The notes below the pieces were generated by a model that searched no databases, was not told the DNA's origin, and saw only the letters and a program-made list of their open reading frames with translations. The translations under genes were made by a program, and so were the position numbers. A stretch of 64,000 nt of DNA from Desulfovibrionaceae bacterium (GTDB lineage: Bacteria; Desulfobacterota; Desulfovibrionia; Desulfovibrionales; Desulfovibrionaceae), in assembly GCA_028689675.1 (NCBI GenBank), contig JAQVCS010000004.1:103619-167618 (forward strand). The letters are read 5' to 3'. This document shows, one piece after another, positions 1 to 6,691 of the stretch. Within the stretch, counting starts at the first letter, position 1. Every line of letters starts with the position of its first letter.

Positions 1-1
1 C

Positions 2-1162
2 ACCACGACCAGTGCGAAGCTGGAAACCTCTGCCTATGCAGGAGATATTGAATTAGCATGGGTATTTCATTCTTCTGCATTGACAATTCCCGAAGGATAT
101 ACCCTTCATGGCTCTGCACAGGGCACTGATGGCAGCAGCACGGTATATATTTCTCTCTTGCAACGTACAATCAGTGCTACTGGCACTTTGCCTGCCGAAA
201 CATTCACCCAAGCAAGTGCTGGCAATATGGGTGTACATCTCCAGCTTTGGCGCTTTGGGTCAGGAAACTTGACACTTTCTCCAGCAAGCACGCAAGTGCA
301 GGATAGTGCTAGCTCGCGCAATATTGTCTGGCCTGCGCATATTGCCCCTGTTTCTTCTGCCAAAACGCTTATTGGCGGGGTCAGCACCTATGCCCATTCA
401 GGCTATACGAAATGGACGGCATCTTCTGGTGAGATTATGAGCACCGTACAAGTATCAAATAATAGGCTTGTTTGTGGCACGGTTACACAAGCAGCACTAG
501 GGGATGCCCTTGCTGGTTATTACCAATTTGATGACAGTGCCAGATTGATTGGCACAGCGGCAATTGCAGTGACACTGATACCGCCGCCTAATATTATTGT
601 GCGTGAATATAACCGCAGCATTCGTGTAGAGCTGGAAGCCATGCGCGATGGCTATGCCAGTTGGCAAAAGTGGAATCACACAGTTACGCGGAAAAATGTT
701 AAACCAGAAGCCCCCGTCAATTTGTTATTAGCGCACATGAGCGCGGGCACGGCCACAGGCAATGGCATCACCGCCAGCATTGATGCCGAGGGCATTCTGA
801 CTTTGAATGGCACAGCCAGCGCAGTGAGTAATATCAAATATACTGGCGGCCTTGATATCAATGCCAGCCGCCCCAGCACATGGGATAGAGACAGCGTGTT
901 GTATGAGGGCACAACAGCCTTAACCCTTGCCGTCACCGTGGTGGGGGGGACGTATAGCCTGCCCGAAGGTGTTACGGACTGCCTGAACATTACAACGCGC
1001 TACAGCACAGCAAGCATCTTTTTGAATGCCAAGCTGGGTGACGGCATCACAAGCATAAACGGTACTCCCGCAAGCCCTGTGAAAATGGGCGTCATTTACT
1101 TACGGACAGGGGTGGTGCTGGAAAATCTGCAATTGCGGCTTACGCTGCACGAGGGGCTGTGA
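2..1162 (+). CDS. Phage tail/structural protein, 5' end outside window
   Basis: The frame is open to the first base of the window, so the start lies upstream. Over 380 codons are visible. The protein is rich in Thr, Ser, Ala and Gly with repeated beta-strand-like stretches and few charged residues, as in phage tail-fibre or tail-tip structural proteins. I recognise no named domain. The stop codon overlaps the start of the next small gene (TGATG), which implies translational coupling. Its place at the end of a phage-like block, before a toxin-antitoxin-like locus and lipoproteins, fits the late part of a tail operon. It could instead be another secreted beta-rich protein. Confidence 0.6.
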   Translation, partial: TTTSAKLETSAYAGDIELAWVFHSSALTIPEGYTLHGSAQGTDGSSTVYISLLQRTISATGTLPAETFTQASAGNMGVHLQLWRFGSGNLTLSPASTQVQDSASSRNIVWPAHIAPVSSAKTLIGGVSTYAHSGYTKWTASSGEIMSTVQVSNNRLVCGTVTQAALGDALAGYYQFDDSARLIGTAAIAVTLIPPPNIIVREYNRSIRVELEAMRDGYASWQKWNHTVTRKNVKPEAPVNLLLAHMSAGTATGNGITASIDAEGILTLNGTASAVSNIKYTGGLDINASRPSTWDRDSVLYEGTTALTLAVTVVGGTYSLPEGVTDCLNITTRYSTASIFLNAKLGDGITSINGTPASPVKMGVIYLRTGVVLENLQLRLTLHEGL

Positions 1163-1362
1163 TGAATAAAAATCAGGGGCAAGCAGACAGCAGCGGCATG
1201 GTGGGGGCTGGTGTGCCCTTTAACCGCATTCGCCGCATTACTGGCTATCTGGTGGGCGATGTGAACAAACGCTTTAACAATGCCAAGCGTGCTGAAGAGC
1301 GCGAGCGGGTGAGACACGCCTTTAGGCTGGGGCAGGCCGAAGCAGAACAGACGGCACATTGA
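1162..1362 (+). CDS. Small phage protein resembling an NrdD C-terminal segment
   Basis: This 66-residue protein has a central stretch (about residues 20-50) with the pattern RRITGYLVGDV, FNNAKRAEERERVRH. From memory this resembles the extreme C-terminal region of anaerobic ribonucleotide reductase NrdD (GYLVG, FN.AK..E...R). It has no cysteine and no glycyl-radical RVCGY motif, so it cannot be a reductase. I take it as a small phage-encoded mimic or an unrelated protein with a shared motif. The ATG at 1162 overlaps the upstream stop and follows a GAGGGG Shine-Dalgarno. Its own stop codon (1360-1362) lies inside the -35 box of the next regulatory RNA. Confidence 0.6.
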   Translation: MNKNQGQADSSGMVGAGVPFNRIRRITGYLVGDVNKRFNNAKRAEERERVRHAFRLGQAEAEQTAH

Positions 1363-1387
1363 CAAGGTGAGCAGATGGCTCTATATA
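1359..1387 (+). promoter_or_regulatory. Promoter of putative antitoxin RNA, copy 1
   Basis: A perfect -35 TTGACA (1359-1364) is followed after 17 bases by TATATA (1382-1387). It points at the small hydrophobic-peptide gene on the opposite strand. A hairpin with GGGCGGTA and TACCGCCC arms follows just downstream. The same layout recurs at 11607-11635 and 11963-11991. Confidence 0.65.
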
Positions 1388-1393
1388 AAAAGG

Positions 1394-1497
1394 GCGGTAA
1401 GTGTTCCACCACCTACCGCCCCACAGGGCAGTTCTTCGTGATTTTATTTCATCACAAGTTTTCCGCCCCGCTAGGAAGATTCAGTTCCTAGCGGGGC
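1394..1497 (+). ncRNA. Putative antisense/antitoxin RNA, copy 1
   Basis: The predicted transcript starts about 7 bases after the TATATA box. It forms a strong 5' hairpin (GGGCGGTA with TACCGCCC) and runs into a perfect 13-bp inverted repeat at 1465-1497 (GCCCCGCTAGGAA and its complement, 7-base loop), which it would share with the convergent peptide mRNA. Its CCGCCCC segment could also pair with GGGGCGG in the leader of the peptide mRNA. The arrangement resembles convergent type I toxin-antitoxin loci such as fst/RNAII. The RNA itself is inferred; its 3' end may lie further on. Confidence 0.45.
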
Positions 1498-1505
1498 AAA
1501 CTTAT

Positions 1506-1592
1506 TTATAAACCCAAGAGGTTAACAATAAGAGCCACTAAGACGCCGCCAGTCACAACGACCAGCAGGTCTACGAGGAACTGCTTCCACAT
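1506..1592 (-). CDS. Small hydrophobic peptide, type I toxin-like, copy 1
   Basis: The gene encodes 28 residues starting MWKQFLVDLL and ending ALIVNLLGL. It is essentially one transmembrane helix with a short polar N-terminus. An AGGAGG Shine-Dalgarno lies 6-7 bases before the ATG but sits in a UCUCC-GAAA-GGAGG hairpin (1599-1612), so translation should be repressed until the RNA is remodelled. A possible promoter (TTGCCA, 17 bases, TAAATC) lies upstream. The two copies at 11.75 and 12.11 kb share the FL.D.L..V.GGVLVALI..LGL pattern and the surrounding elements. Small membrane toxins of the Fst/Ldr kind have this size and composition. Toxicity is not shown. Confidence 0.6.
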   Translation of the reverse strand: MWKQFLVDLLVVVTGGVLVALIVNLLGL

Positions 1593-1598
1593 AGGCAC

Positions 1599-1612
1599 CC
1601 TCCTTTCGGAGA
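1599..1612 (-). promoter_or_regulatory. Shine-Dalgarno-sequestering hairpin, copy 1
   Basis: On the minus strand UCUCC-GAAA-GGAGG forms a 5-bp stem closed by a GNRA tetraloop, and the 3' arm is the ribosome-binding site of the small peptide gene. It is conserved at 11845-11858 and 12202-12215. Confidence 0.65.
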
Positions 1613-1855
1613 ACTGCCCCGCCCCTGATTTAGCAGGGGGAAAGAGCAATGGCAAGCAGAGGATTGCCCCCGCGTAGAGTAAGGCACATTGCGGATACAT
1701 TGAAAAAATAGTTAGTCATGTTGTCAAGGGCGGCTTCGCAAGGGGCTGCCCTTTATAATATGCTATCTTCCTGCTATGATTAAAAACACGAGAATAGTTT
1801 TTGCATTGCGCAAAAAATTAAAAGCCGTTAAGAAATAGGCCATAAAGGGGGGGAT

Positions 1856-2536
1856 ATGAGATATATTTTATTGCTCTGTTTCTTTTGTTGTGTACTTGCT
1901 GGCTGCTCGTATGCACCGCAGCCGATGCCAAGGCCAATAAGCAGCCAAAAAACAATTGAAGCTGCACAGCATTGGAAAGAAATGGCACGGCAGTTTGTTG
2001 CAGAAGCTATTTTGTTCCCTGGGCAAAAGGTCTATGTGCCAGACAATGATAATTCTGCTTTTGGCAAAGCCTTTAGCCAGATGATACGCGCAGAATTATT
2101 GCAAAAAGGTATTAGTATTGCCACAAGCCGCGATGATGTGCTTGTGCTCGATTGGGGGGTGCAAATTATTCGTTACCCAGAGCCACGCCAGAATATTAAA
2201 CTATACCCTGGGACATATTCTGTTATTGCAGGGGCTGGCATAGGGGCATATTACCTTGCCAATGCAAACTGGATGCACTGGGCAGTTGCCCCTACCATGC
2301 TTGCAGCAGGCTTATTGGATGCTGACCTTGCAATGAAAGAATTTTCTGTGCAATATCCCCTCGATACCGAAATAATTTTTACCCTGACCGCCATTTCAGG
2401 CAACCGCATTGTCAAGCAAGGCAATGCTATTTTTTATACAAGGCGCAGTGATGCGGCATTGTATAATGAAAGAATGCCCCTGAGTGCCAATAGCAAGCCC
2501 TTGCCGCAAAAGCGGTATATATTGCGCAGTAAATAG
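1856..2536 (+). CDS. Lipoprotein of unknown function
   Basis: This 226-residue protein starts with a signal peptide ending in the lipobox LAGC (Cys16), so it should be lipid-anchored in the envelope. A hydrophobic Gly/Ala-rich segment follows at about residues 123-160. I recognise no family with confidence. The gene lies 8 bases before a second lipoprotein that carries a FlgO-like domain, and both have the same codon style, so they probably form an operon and act together at the outer membrane. They sit between phage genes and toxin-antitoxin pairs, which suggests cargo (a moron) rather than core genome. Confidence 0.7.
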   Translation: MRYILLLCFFCCVLAGCSYAPQPMPRPISSQKTIEAAQHWKEMARQFVAEAILFPGQKVYVPDNDNSAFGKAFSQMIRAELLQKGISIATSRDDVLVLDWGVQIIRYPEPRQNIKLYPGTYSVIAGAGIGAYYLANANWMHWAVAPTMLAAGLLDADLAMKEFSVQYPLDTEIIFTLTAISGNRIVKQGNAIFYTRRSDAALYNERMPLSANSKPLPQKRYILRSK

Positions 2537-2544
2537 GTGTTATT

Positions 2545-3099
2545 ATGAAAACTATATTTTTTGTGCTGATGCTCACCCCCATGCTTTTGCTGAGTGGGTG
2601 TAATAATGCTAAGTTTGAAATGTCTGAAGATGCCTATCCAAACTTTGATAAAAAGACCACAGTGCAACAAGAGGGGCAGGTTGATATTGTTGCCGTTTCC
2701 TACCAGCTTGCCGATGCCATTGTAAACAATATGCCCGCTACTGTAGACGTCCATGCTTCAAAGTTGATTGTGGTTTCTTTTGCGGATATTAACGACTTGA
2801 CCAAATCATCCCCTTTCGGGCGTATGCTGGCAGAGCATGTTGGCTCGCGCCTTGTTCAAAAAGGGCTCAAGGTAGCAGATTTGCGCGTGATGGCAGACAC
2901 TATTCTTATTCGTGAACAGGATGGGGAGTTTGCCTTGAGCAGAAATACTAAAAAATTAGGTGTGCGGGTTGATACTTCGCTTATTCTCGCAGGGACGTAT
3001 GCCCGCGTAAGTAATACTATGGTTTCGGTCTCTGTCAGGCTCATTAATGGCGCAGACAATATGGTGATTTCCACAGCCGATAGTACCTTACGCTTGTAG
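2545..3099 (+). CDS. FlgO-domain outer-membrane lipoprotein
   Basis: This 184-residue protein begins with a signal peptide and lipobox LSGC (Cys19). Residues about 65-180 show the FlgO-type pattern: a V.F.D..DL..SSPFGRMLAEHV segment, a short linker, then a C-terminal beta-rich part with LILAGTYA and SVRLI..A. FlgO proteins are outer-membrane lipoproteins tied to flagella in Vibrio, but this domain also occurs alone in many envelope proteins, and no flagellar gene is nearby. It follows the preceding lipoprotein by 8 bases and is closed by the strong hairpin at 3128-3168. Confidence 0.7.
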   Translation: MKTIFFVLMLTPMLLLSGCNNAKFEMSEDAYPNFDKKTTVQQEGQVDIVAVSYQLADAIVNNMPATVDVHASKLIVVSFADINDLTKSSPFGRMLAEHVGSRLVQKGLKVADLRVMADTILIREQDGEFALSRNTKKLGVRVDTSLILAGTYARVSNTMVSVSVRLINGADNMVISTADSTLRL

Positions 3100-3127
3100 G
3101 TGCATATTCATAAGTAGATTGTATAGC

Positions 3128-3168
3128 AAAAGCCCCGCGCAAAGCCTTTGAGCCTGCGCGGGGCTTTT
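3128..3168. terminator. Bidirectional rho-independent terminator
   Basis: AAAAGCCCCGCGC and its exact complement are separated by 15 bases. The arms give a T-run in both directions, so it serves the lipoprotein operon (+) and brnA (-). Confidence 0.85.
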
Positions 3169-3171
3169 GCT

Positions 3172-3423
3172 TTATAGCGCTGTGTGGTGGGGTGCAGTCT
3201 GTGCATCTCGTGCCAGACAATTCGCAAGCCACACCTTCACCAATGCTTGCCGTGTTACGCCAAGGTGCTGTGCCTCTTTGTCCAGCGCTTCCACCATCCA
3301 GAGGGGGAAGTCTACATTCACACGCTTGGTCTTTTGGTTGGGGCGCTCTGCCTTGCTCATATCGGCAAAAGGCAAGACGCTCCCACCTTCATCAAAATAG
3401 GTGTCAAATTCAGTCGCTTTCAT
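3172..3423 (-). CDS. brnA: BrnA-type antitoxin (CopG/RHH family)
   Basis: This protein of about 83 residues begins MKATEFDTYFDEG, typical of BrnA, and carries a ribbon-helix-helix region near residues 35-75 (TKRVNVDFPLWMVEALD, then LGVTRQALVKVWLA). BrnA neutralises BrnT by forming a complex and represses the operon. I chose ATG 3423 because GAGGA lies 8 bases upstream; ATG 3429 is the alternative. The gene overlaps the end of brnT, so the pair is translationally coupled. The longer open frame upstream is only the brnT shadow. Confidence 0.85.
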   Translation of the reverse strand: MKATEFDTYFDEGGSVLPFADMSKAERPNQKTKRVNVDFPLWMVEALDKEAQHLGVTRQALVKVWLANCLARDAQTAPHHTAL

Positions 3424-3673
3424 AAGCATTTTCCTCGTCTTTTCGCGCCCTGCGTACAGAAATAAGCCGTACAGAATAGCCCCGACAAGTAATAATGGCT
3501 GTCCAGCATTTGCCTGCCATCTTGCCAATACAGGCTTTTCGCACCTCATCCTCAAAAGACAAGGGAAGGACAAGAAGCCTTTCGTCTTCCCACAATGTTT
3601 GTGCTTGGTCAAAGTCAACACCGTGCTTGGCTTTGTTCAGCATACTTTTCTTGGGGTCATATTCAAATTTCAT
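3410..3673 (-). CDS. brnT: BrnT-family ribonuclease toxin
   Basis: The 87-residue protein shows the BrnT pattern: F.YDP.KS..N..KHGVDF..A..LW.D near the N-terminus, then a C-terminal R.ISVRRAR..E...Y. BrnT is a RelE-fold ribonuclease that cleaves mRNA and arrests growth unless bound by BrnA. Length is normal for the family and all key segments are present, so the toxin is probably functional. No clear Shine-Dalgarno precedes the ATG, and AT-rich sequence with TTGACA lies upstream. The toxin-first order is standard for brnTA. Confidence 0.9.
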   Translation of the reverse strand: MKFEYDPKKSMLNKAKHGVDFDQAQTLWEDERLLVLPLSFEDEVRKACIGKMAGKCWTAIITCRGYSVRLISVRRARKDEENAYESD

Positions 3674-3810
3674 GTAAAAAAGGTATAGTTTTTATATTGT
3701 TTGTCAAGTTTTCCTTCGACAAAGGGAAATCAATAAGAAATATATTTATATAGACACTTAAAATAATTGACTTATTAATGTTTTTAGCGGCTTTGGTTTT
3801 GCTTCGTATA

Positions 3811-3973
3811 GCCTTTTATTTTTGACGGCAAGCCTGCCTATGACATCCGCGCTCTCTTAAAACAGTATGCCTTCCGCTGGTCGCCCTCCCGCAAAGCATG
3901 GGTGCGCCAGCTCAACAATGCAGTTCGCTTTGCTGCACAATACTTCCGCAAGGAGCTGGACGGGCTGGCGTAA
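3811..3973 (+). pseudogene. C-terminal fragment of a phage/plasmid gene (copy 1)
   Basis: An open stretch with no start codon encodes about 53 residues: FIFDGKPAYDIRALLK, then YAFRWSPSRKAWVRQL and NNAVRF..QYFRKELDGLA before a stop. The strong amino-acid pattern without a start, and a TAG just upstream, mark it as the 3' end of a broken gene. The same FIFDGKP....R..LK..AF motif recurs at 4718-4990. From memory the FRWSP..KAW.RQL motif is common at the end of phage and mobile-element proteins of unknown function. Confidence 0.55.
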
Positions 3974-4096
3974 AGTTTAAGGGAAGGAAAAAGTAAGCAC
4001 TGTCTCGGGGTTTCGGGGCGGTGCTTATGGTGAAAGCTGTATAAAATTTGTGTAGAAAAGTGATGAATACGAAGTGGTTACGCACTATCCATAGTG

Positions 4097-4369
4097 TCAA
4101 AAGAGATCGCTATGCGTTCCCGTTCTGGTCAGGTAGAGGATGAGTGCACTTTCCTCACGCTCATAGATAAGCAGCCAGTCTGGTGCAATATGACATTCAC
4201 GGCAGCCCACATAATTGCCAATAAGCGCATGGTCTCGATTCATTGCGGGCAAGTCTTCGCCAGCGGCAAGTTTTTTGATGATTTCGGTGAGCAAGTTCAG
4301 GTTGTAGCCGCGCTTTTGCGCCAGTTTGACATCCTTCTGGAAGCGGGAAGTGGGTTTGACGGCATACAT
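4097..4369 (-). CDS. yafQ: YafQ-family mRNA interferase toxin
   Basis: The 90-residue protein matches YafQ/RelE-type toxins: a start like YAVKPTSRFQKDVKLAQKRG, then central LAAG..LPA..RDHALIGNY.G.RECHI and a C-terminal DWLLIY.......LYLTRTGTHSDLF with the catalytic-region His. YafQ cuts translating mRNA in the ribosome. Its ATG overlaps the stop of the dinJ-like gene by one base (TGATG), the usual coupling in this pair. Length is normal. Confidence 0.9.
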   Translation of the reverse strand: MYAVKPTSRFQKDVKLAQKRGYNLNLLTEIIKKLAAGEDLPAMNRDHALIGNYVGCRECHIAPDWLLIYEREESALILYLTRTGTHSDLF

Positions 4370-4644
4370 CAGGCTGTTAAATCCTTCATCATGGCGTCCA
4401 CGTCTGTATACGTCTTGCCCAGCGCGGGGTTTTCCTTCATGCGGCGGACTTCTTCCAGGGCTTCTAACGTCTCCATATTGAGGCTGTCCAGCTTCACCTC
4501 AAAGGGAAGCCCTCGCTGGCGTAGTGCCTGCCGCAGAAAGATATTGACGGCACTGGTCATATCCAGCCCCAAGGCAGAAAAAAGGCTCTGCGCCTCGCGC
4601 TTGAGGTCACTGTCCAGACGGATATTTATGCTTGTTGTTGGCAT
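4369..4644 (-). CDS. dinJ: RelB/DinJ-family antitoxin
   Basis: The 91-residue protein starts MPTTSINIRLDSDLKREA and has the DinJ ribbon-helix-helix N-terminus (residues 1-50) with LGLDMTSAVNIFLRQAL, followed by an acidic C-terminal toxin-binding tail. ATG 4644 is chosen because AGGAGG lies 9 bases upstream. The longer frame upstream has no such site. The promoter and operator lie directly in front, so the operon should be autoregulated by the DinJ-YafQ complex. Confidence 0.9.
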   Translation of the reverse strand: MPTTSINIRLDSDLKREAQSLFSALGLDMTSAVNIFLRQALRQRGLPFEVKLDSLNMETLEALEEVRRMKENPALGKTYTDVDAMMKDLTA

Positions 4645-4662
4645 ATATATTGTCCTCCTGCA

Positions 4663-4697
4663 TATACAGCGTATAGCTTTTAGGTGGCTGTTGTCAA
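4663..4697 (-). promoter_or_regulatory. dinJ-yafQ promoter and operator
   Basis: A perfect -35 TTGACA (4692-4697) and TATACG (4670-4675) are 16 bases apart. The -10 box lies in the palindrome TATAC-AGC-GTATA (4663-4675), the expected place for the antitoxin operator. Confidence 0.6.
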
Positions 4698-4717
4698 TGT
4701 GTTGGGAGATGGTATAG

Positions 4718-4954
4718 CCTTTCAAACAACAATGCCAACATACGCAGCACCAAAGCGCGCATTGGGCGTTTGAAAGCACTGCGGGGAGCGGAAAAAACAG
4801 TGAGAAAGAGCATAAAAGCTATATATACAAAGAGGATACCGAAGAAAACCGCGTCATGTTCATTTTTGATGGCAAGCCTGAAGATGCCGTCCGCGACATC
4901 CTGAAACGGCACGCCTTCTGTCGTCGCGTGTTCAATCCACGTCATTCGCCCCAC
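4718..4954 (+). pseudogene. Fragment of the same phage gene (copy 2), cut at the att site
   Basis: A frame without a start codon reads KEHKSYIYKEDTEENRVM and FIFDGKPEDAVRDILKRHAF. Here, where copy 1 continues RWSPSRKAW, the sequence changes into the tRNA-His 3' end (4923-4954), so the gene is truncated exactly at the integration core. The frame then runs on without meaning to about 5005. This supports a mobile-element end at this point. Confidence 0.6.
4923..4954 (+). repeat. 32-bp tRNA-His 3'-end duplicate, attachment-site remnant
   Basis: This stretch, starting GTCGCGTGTTCAATCC and ending ATTCGCCCCAC, is identical to the T-arm, acceptor stem and CCA end of the tRNA-His gene (21086-21117) but on the opposite strand. 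It is followed by a rho-independent terminator, as expected for the original downstream side of the tRNA. It is the typical product of integration into a tRNA 3' end. Confidence 0.8.
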
Positions 4955-4969
4955 CTTTGTATATCAAGC

Positions 4970-5001
4970 CCCTTGCGTGCAAGCATGAAGGGACTTTTTT
5001 T
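4970..5001 (+). terminator. Terminator after the tRNA-His 3' fragment
   Basis: CCCTT and AAGGG enclose a short TGC/GCA inner stem, followed by seven T. It was probably the native terminator of tRNA-His before element integration. Confidence 0.6.
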
Positions 5002-5004
5002 ATA

Positions 5005-5033
5005 GGAAAAAGGCGGCTCCCGAAGAAGCCGCC
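5005..5033 (-). terminator. larC terminator
   Basis: On the minus strand GGCGGCT and AGCCGCC form a stem followed by a T-run, about 100 bases after the larC stop. Confidence 0.75.
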
Positions 5034-5129
5034 GCAAGTGCAATGCAAATTCACCGAAAGAGCCCTCAATACGTCTCCCGCGGTGTTGCCTTTCAAAAGA
5101 ATACGATGAAAGATTGCTGTTTTTCTGTG

Positions 5130-5975
5130 CTACTCGGTTGTTTCTTGCCTTCCCCAAGCAAAGACAGCACCGTTGGGGGCATTGGCAAAGACATGCGTGC
5201 CATAGACCAAGGCTTGTTTTTCCACCCGCATGGCTGGCCAAGCGCCAAAAACAGCACCAAGTGAGCGCAGCAGGGCTATGGCTGTGGGCGTGACGGTTTC
5301 CCCCTGTCCCGAAAAAGGCCGCACAGGAATGCCTTCCAGCAGTTCCAGCACGGCGGGCGCGGGCACGGGAAGAATGCCGTGGGCGCAGAGTACGCTGCCG
5401 TCTGCAAGGGGAAGCGGGCTAACAATCAGGCGCGAGGGAGCCAGTAGGGTGAAGAGCTCGCAGGTCATGCAAATATCGAGAATGCTGTCTAAAGCTCCCA
5501 CTTCATGAAAATGGACTTCTTCTGCTTTTTTTTCATGCACAAAGGCTTCAGCCTTTGCCAGCAGGGTAAAGGTATCCAGAGCCAGCGCTTTGGCTGCCGT
5601 ATCCATGCCGCTGCCTTCAATAAGTGCCGTAATATCTGCTAGGGTGCGGTGGGCATGTTGATGCGGAAGTGAAACTTCGGCATGCCAGCCGCCCACATGG
5701 TTTACCTGCCGCCGCACAAGGTGCACGCTGCCTGCCAGCTCGGGCATGATGGCGGCAAGGCGCTCGTTTACGGCAGGTTCGGGCAGTTCCGTCATGCGCA
5801 GCAGGCCAGCCAGAAAAATATCCCCAGACAGGCCTGAATGGGCACGAATGGTCAGCACTGTTCCTGTGCTTTCCTGAGCCTTACTGTGCCCATGCTCGGA
5901 AGGATGCCTGTGTTTGTGGTGTTGCTCGTGCTCATGTTCGTGGCTGTCATGGGCGGCCTGTGTTTTTTCATTCAT
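5130..5975 (-). CDS. larC: LarC nickel-insertion protein, N-terminal (LarC1) length
   Basis: LarC inserts nickel into the pincer cofactor of lactate racemase-type enzymes. The 281-residue protein opens with a His-rich stretch (residues about 9-31, many HEH/HKHRH), then SGLSGDIFLAGLL, the H.H.......EVHFHEVGALDSI core (about 150-170), and a VTPTAIALL segment. Full LarC is over 400 residues. This one ends near the LarC1/LarC2 junction known from the Lactobacillus frameshifted gene, and I see no LarC2 frame after it, so it may be a short functional form or a truncated one. Its ATG overlaps the larB stop (ATGA). Confidence 0.85.
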   Translation of the reverse strand: MNEKTQAAHDSHEHEHEQHHKHRHPSEHGHSKAQESTGTVLTIRAHSGLSGDIFLAGLLRMTELPEPAVNERLAAIMPELAGSVHLVRRQVNHVGGWHAEVSLPHQHAHRTLADITALIEGSGMDTAAKALALDTFTLLAKAEAFVHEKKAEEVHFHEVGALDSILDICMTCELFTLLAPSRLIVSPLPLADGSVLCAHGILPVPAPAVLELLEGIPVRPFSGQGETVTPTAIALLRSLGAVFGAWPAMRVEKQALVYGTHVFANAPNGAVFAWGRQETTE

Positions 5976-6637
5976 AATGCGTTCACCACCCTTGCTGCGG
6001 CACAGGCTGCGCCGTATCCGTTATCTATATTCATAATGCCCACACCAGGGGCGCAGCTTGAAAGCATGCTTGCCAATGCTGCTCGGCCACCCTGTGCCGC
6101 GCCATAGCCCACAGAAGAGGGCACGCCGAAGAGAGGCTTGGGGGTGAGGCCGCCCATAACGCTTGCCAAGGCGGCATCCAGCCCCGCAACCACAATCACC
6201 GCATCGCATGCGTTGATTTCTTCTAGCCGCTCTGTCAGCCGCCAAAGCCCGGCAATGCCGCAGTCTTCAAATACAGTATGGGCAATGCCCAAATATTCCA
6301 GCGTGCGCGCGGCTTCCCAAGTAACAAAGCCGTCTGCCGTACCAGCAGAGATAACAGCAACGTGCCCTTTATTTTTTGCAGGAAGTTTTTCTCCAAAGGC
6401 CGTTCGAGATAGAGCATGGTAATTATATTTGCCACGAATATCTTCTGGCATTGCGGCAAAAATAGGCTGCGCAAGCCGAGTGAACAGGACGGGATGCCCC
6501 GAACCCTTGCCAAATTGGGCAAGCAGCTCGTGCAGGGCTTCCAAGGGTTTGCCCTCGCAAAAAACCGCTTCGGGCAAGCCTATTCTTGCGGTGCGGGCAT
6601 GATCGAAAAGAATATGTGAATTCACGAGGTTCCCCAT
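5972..6637 (-). CDS. larB: LarB nickel-pincer cofactor biosynthesis carboxylase
   Basis: LarB carboxylates and hydrolyses nicotinic acid adenine dinucleotide, the first step to the nickel-pincer nucleotide. The protein (about 221 residues) has the PurE-like core: ISAGTADGFVTWEAA, the DCGIAGLWRL segment, then VVAGLDAALASVMGGL and the VPSSVGYGA...G..AL...L motif. The N-terminus is short: the usual helical start is missing and the protein begins near FDHARTARIGLPEAVFCEGK. The start is uncertain (ATG 6637, or a GTG near 6625), because no good Shine-Dalgarno is seen and a perfect hairpin abuts ATG 6637. No larA or larE is in the window. Confidence 0.85.
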   Translation of the reverse strand: MGNLVNSHILFDHARTARIGLPEAVFCEGKPLEALHELLAQFGKGSGHPVLFTRLAQPIFAAMPEDIRGKYNYHALSRTAFGEKLPAKNKGHVAVISAGTADGFVTWEAARTLEYLGIAHTVFEDCGIAGLWRLTERLEEINACDAVIVVAGLDAALASVMGGLTPKPLFGVPSSVGYGAAQGGRAALASMLSSCAPGVGIMNIDNGYGAACAAARVVNAL

Positions 6638-6681
6638 CTGTACGGCGGGCATCAAACTACAGTGCCGTGCCCGCCGTACAG
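6638..6681 (-). promoter_or_regulatory. Perfect inverted repeat abutting the larB start
   Basis: CTGTACGGCGGGCA (6638-6651) and TGCCCGCCGTACAG (6668-6681) form a 14-bp perfect stem with a 16-base loop, wholly between the DUF362 stop and the candidate larB ATG. It could limit larB translation or stabilise the upstream mRNA. It lacks a T-run, so it is a poor terminator. Confidence 0.6.
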
Positions 6682-6691
6682 CAAAAAGCAA

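Noticed and set aside
3674..3730. Promoter for brnT
   Set aside because: TTGACA is present but the -10 candidates have spacers of 14 or 18 bases and no firm choice is possible.
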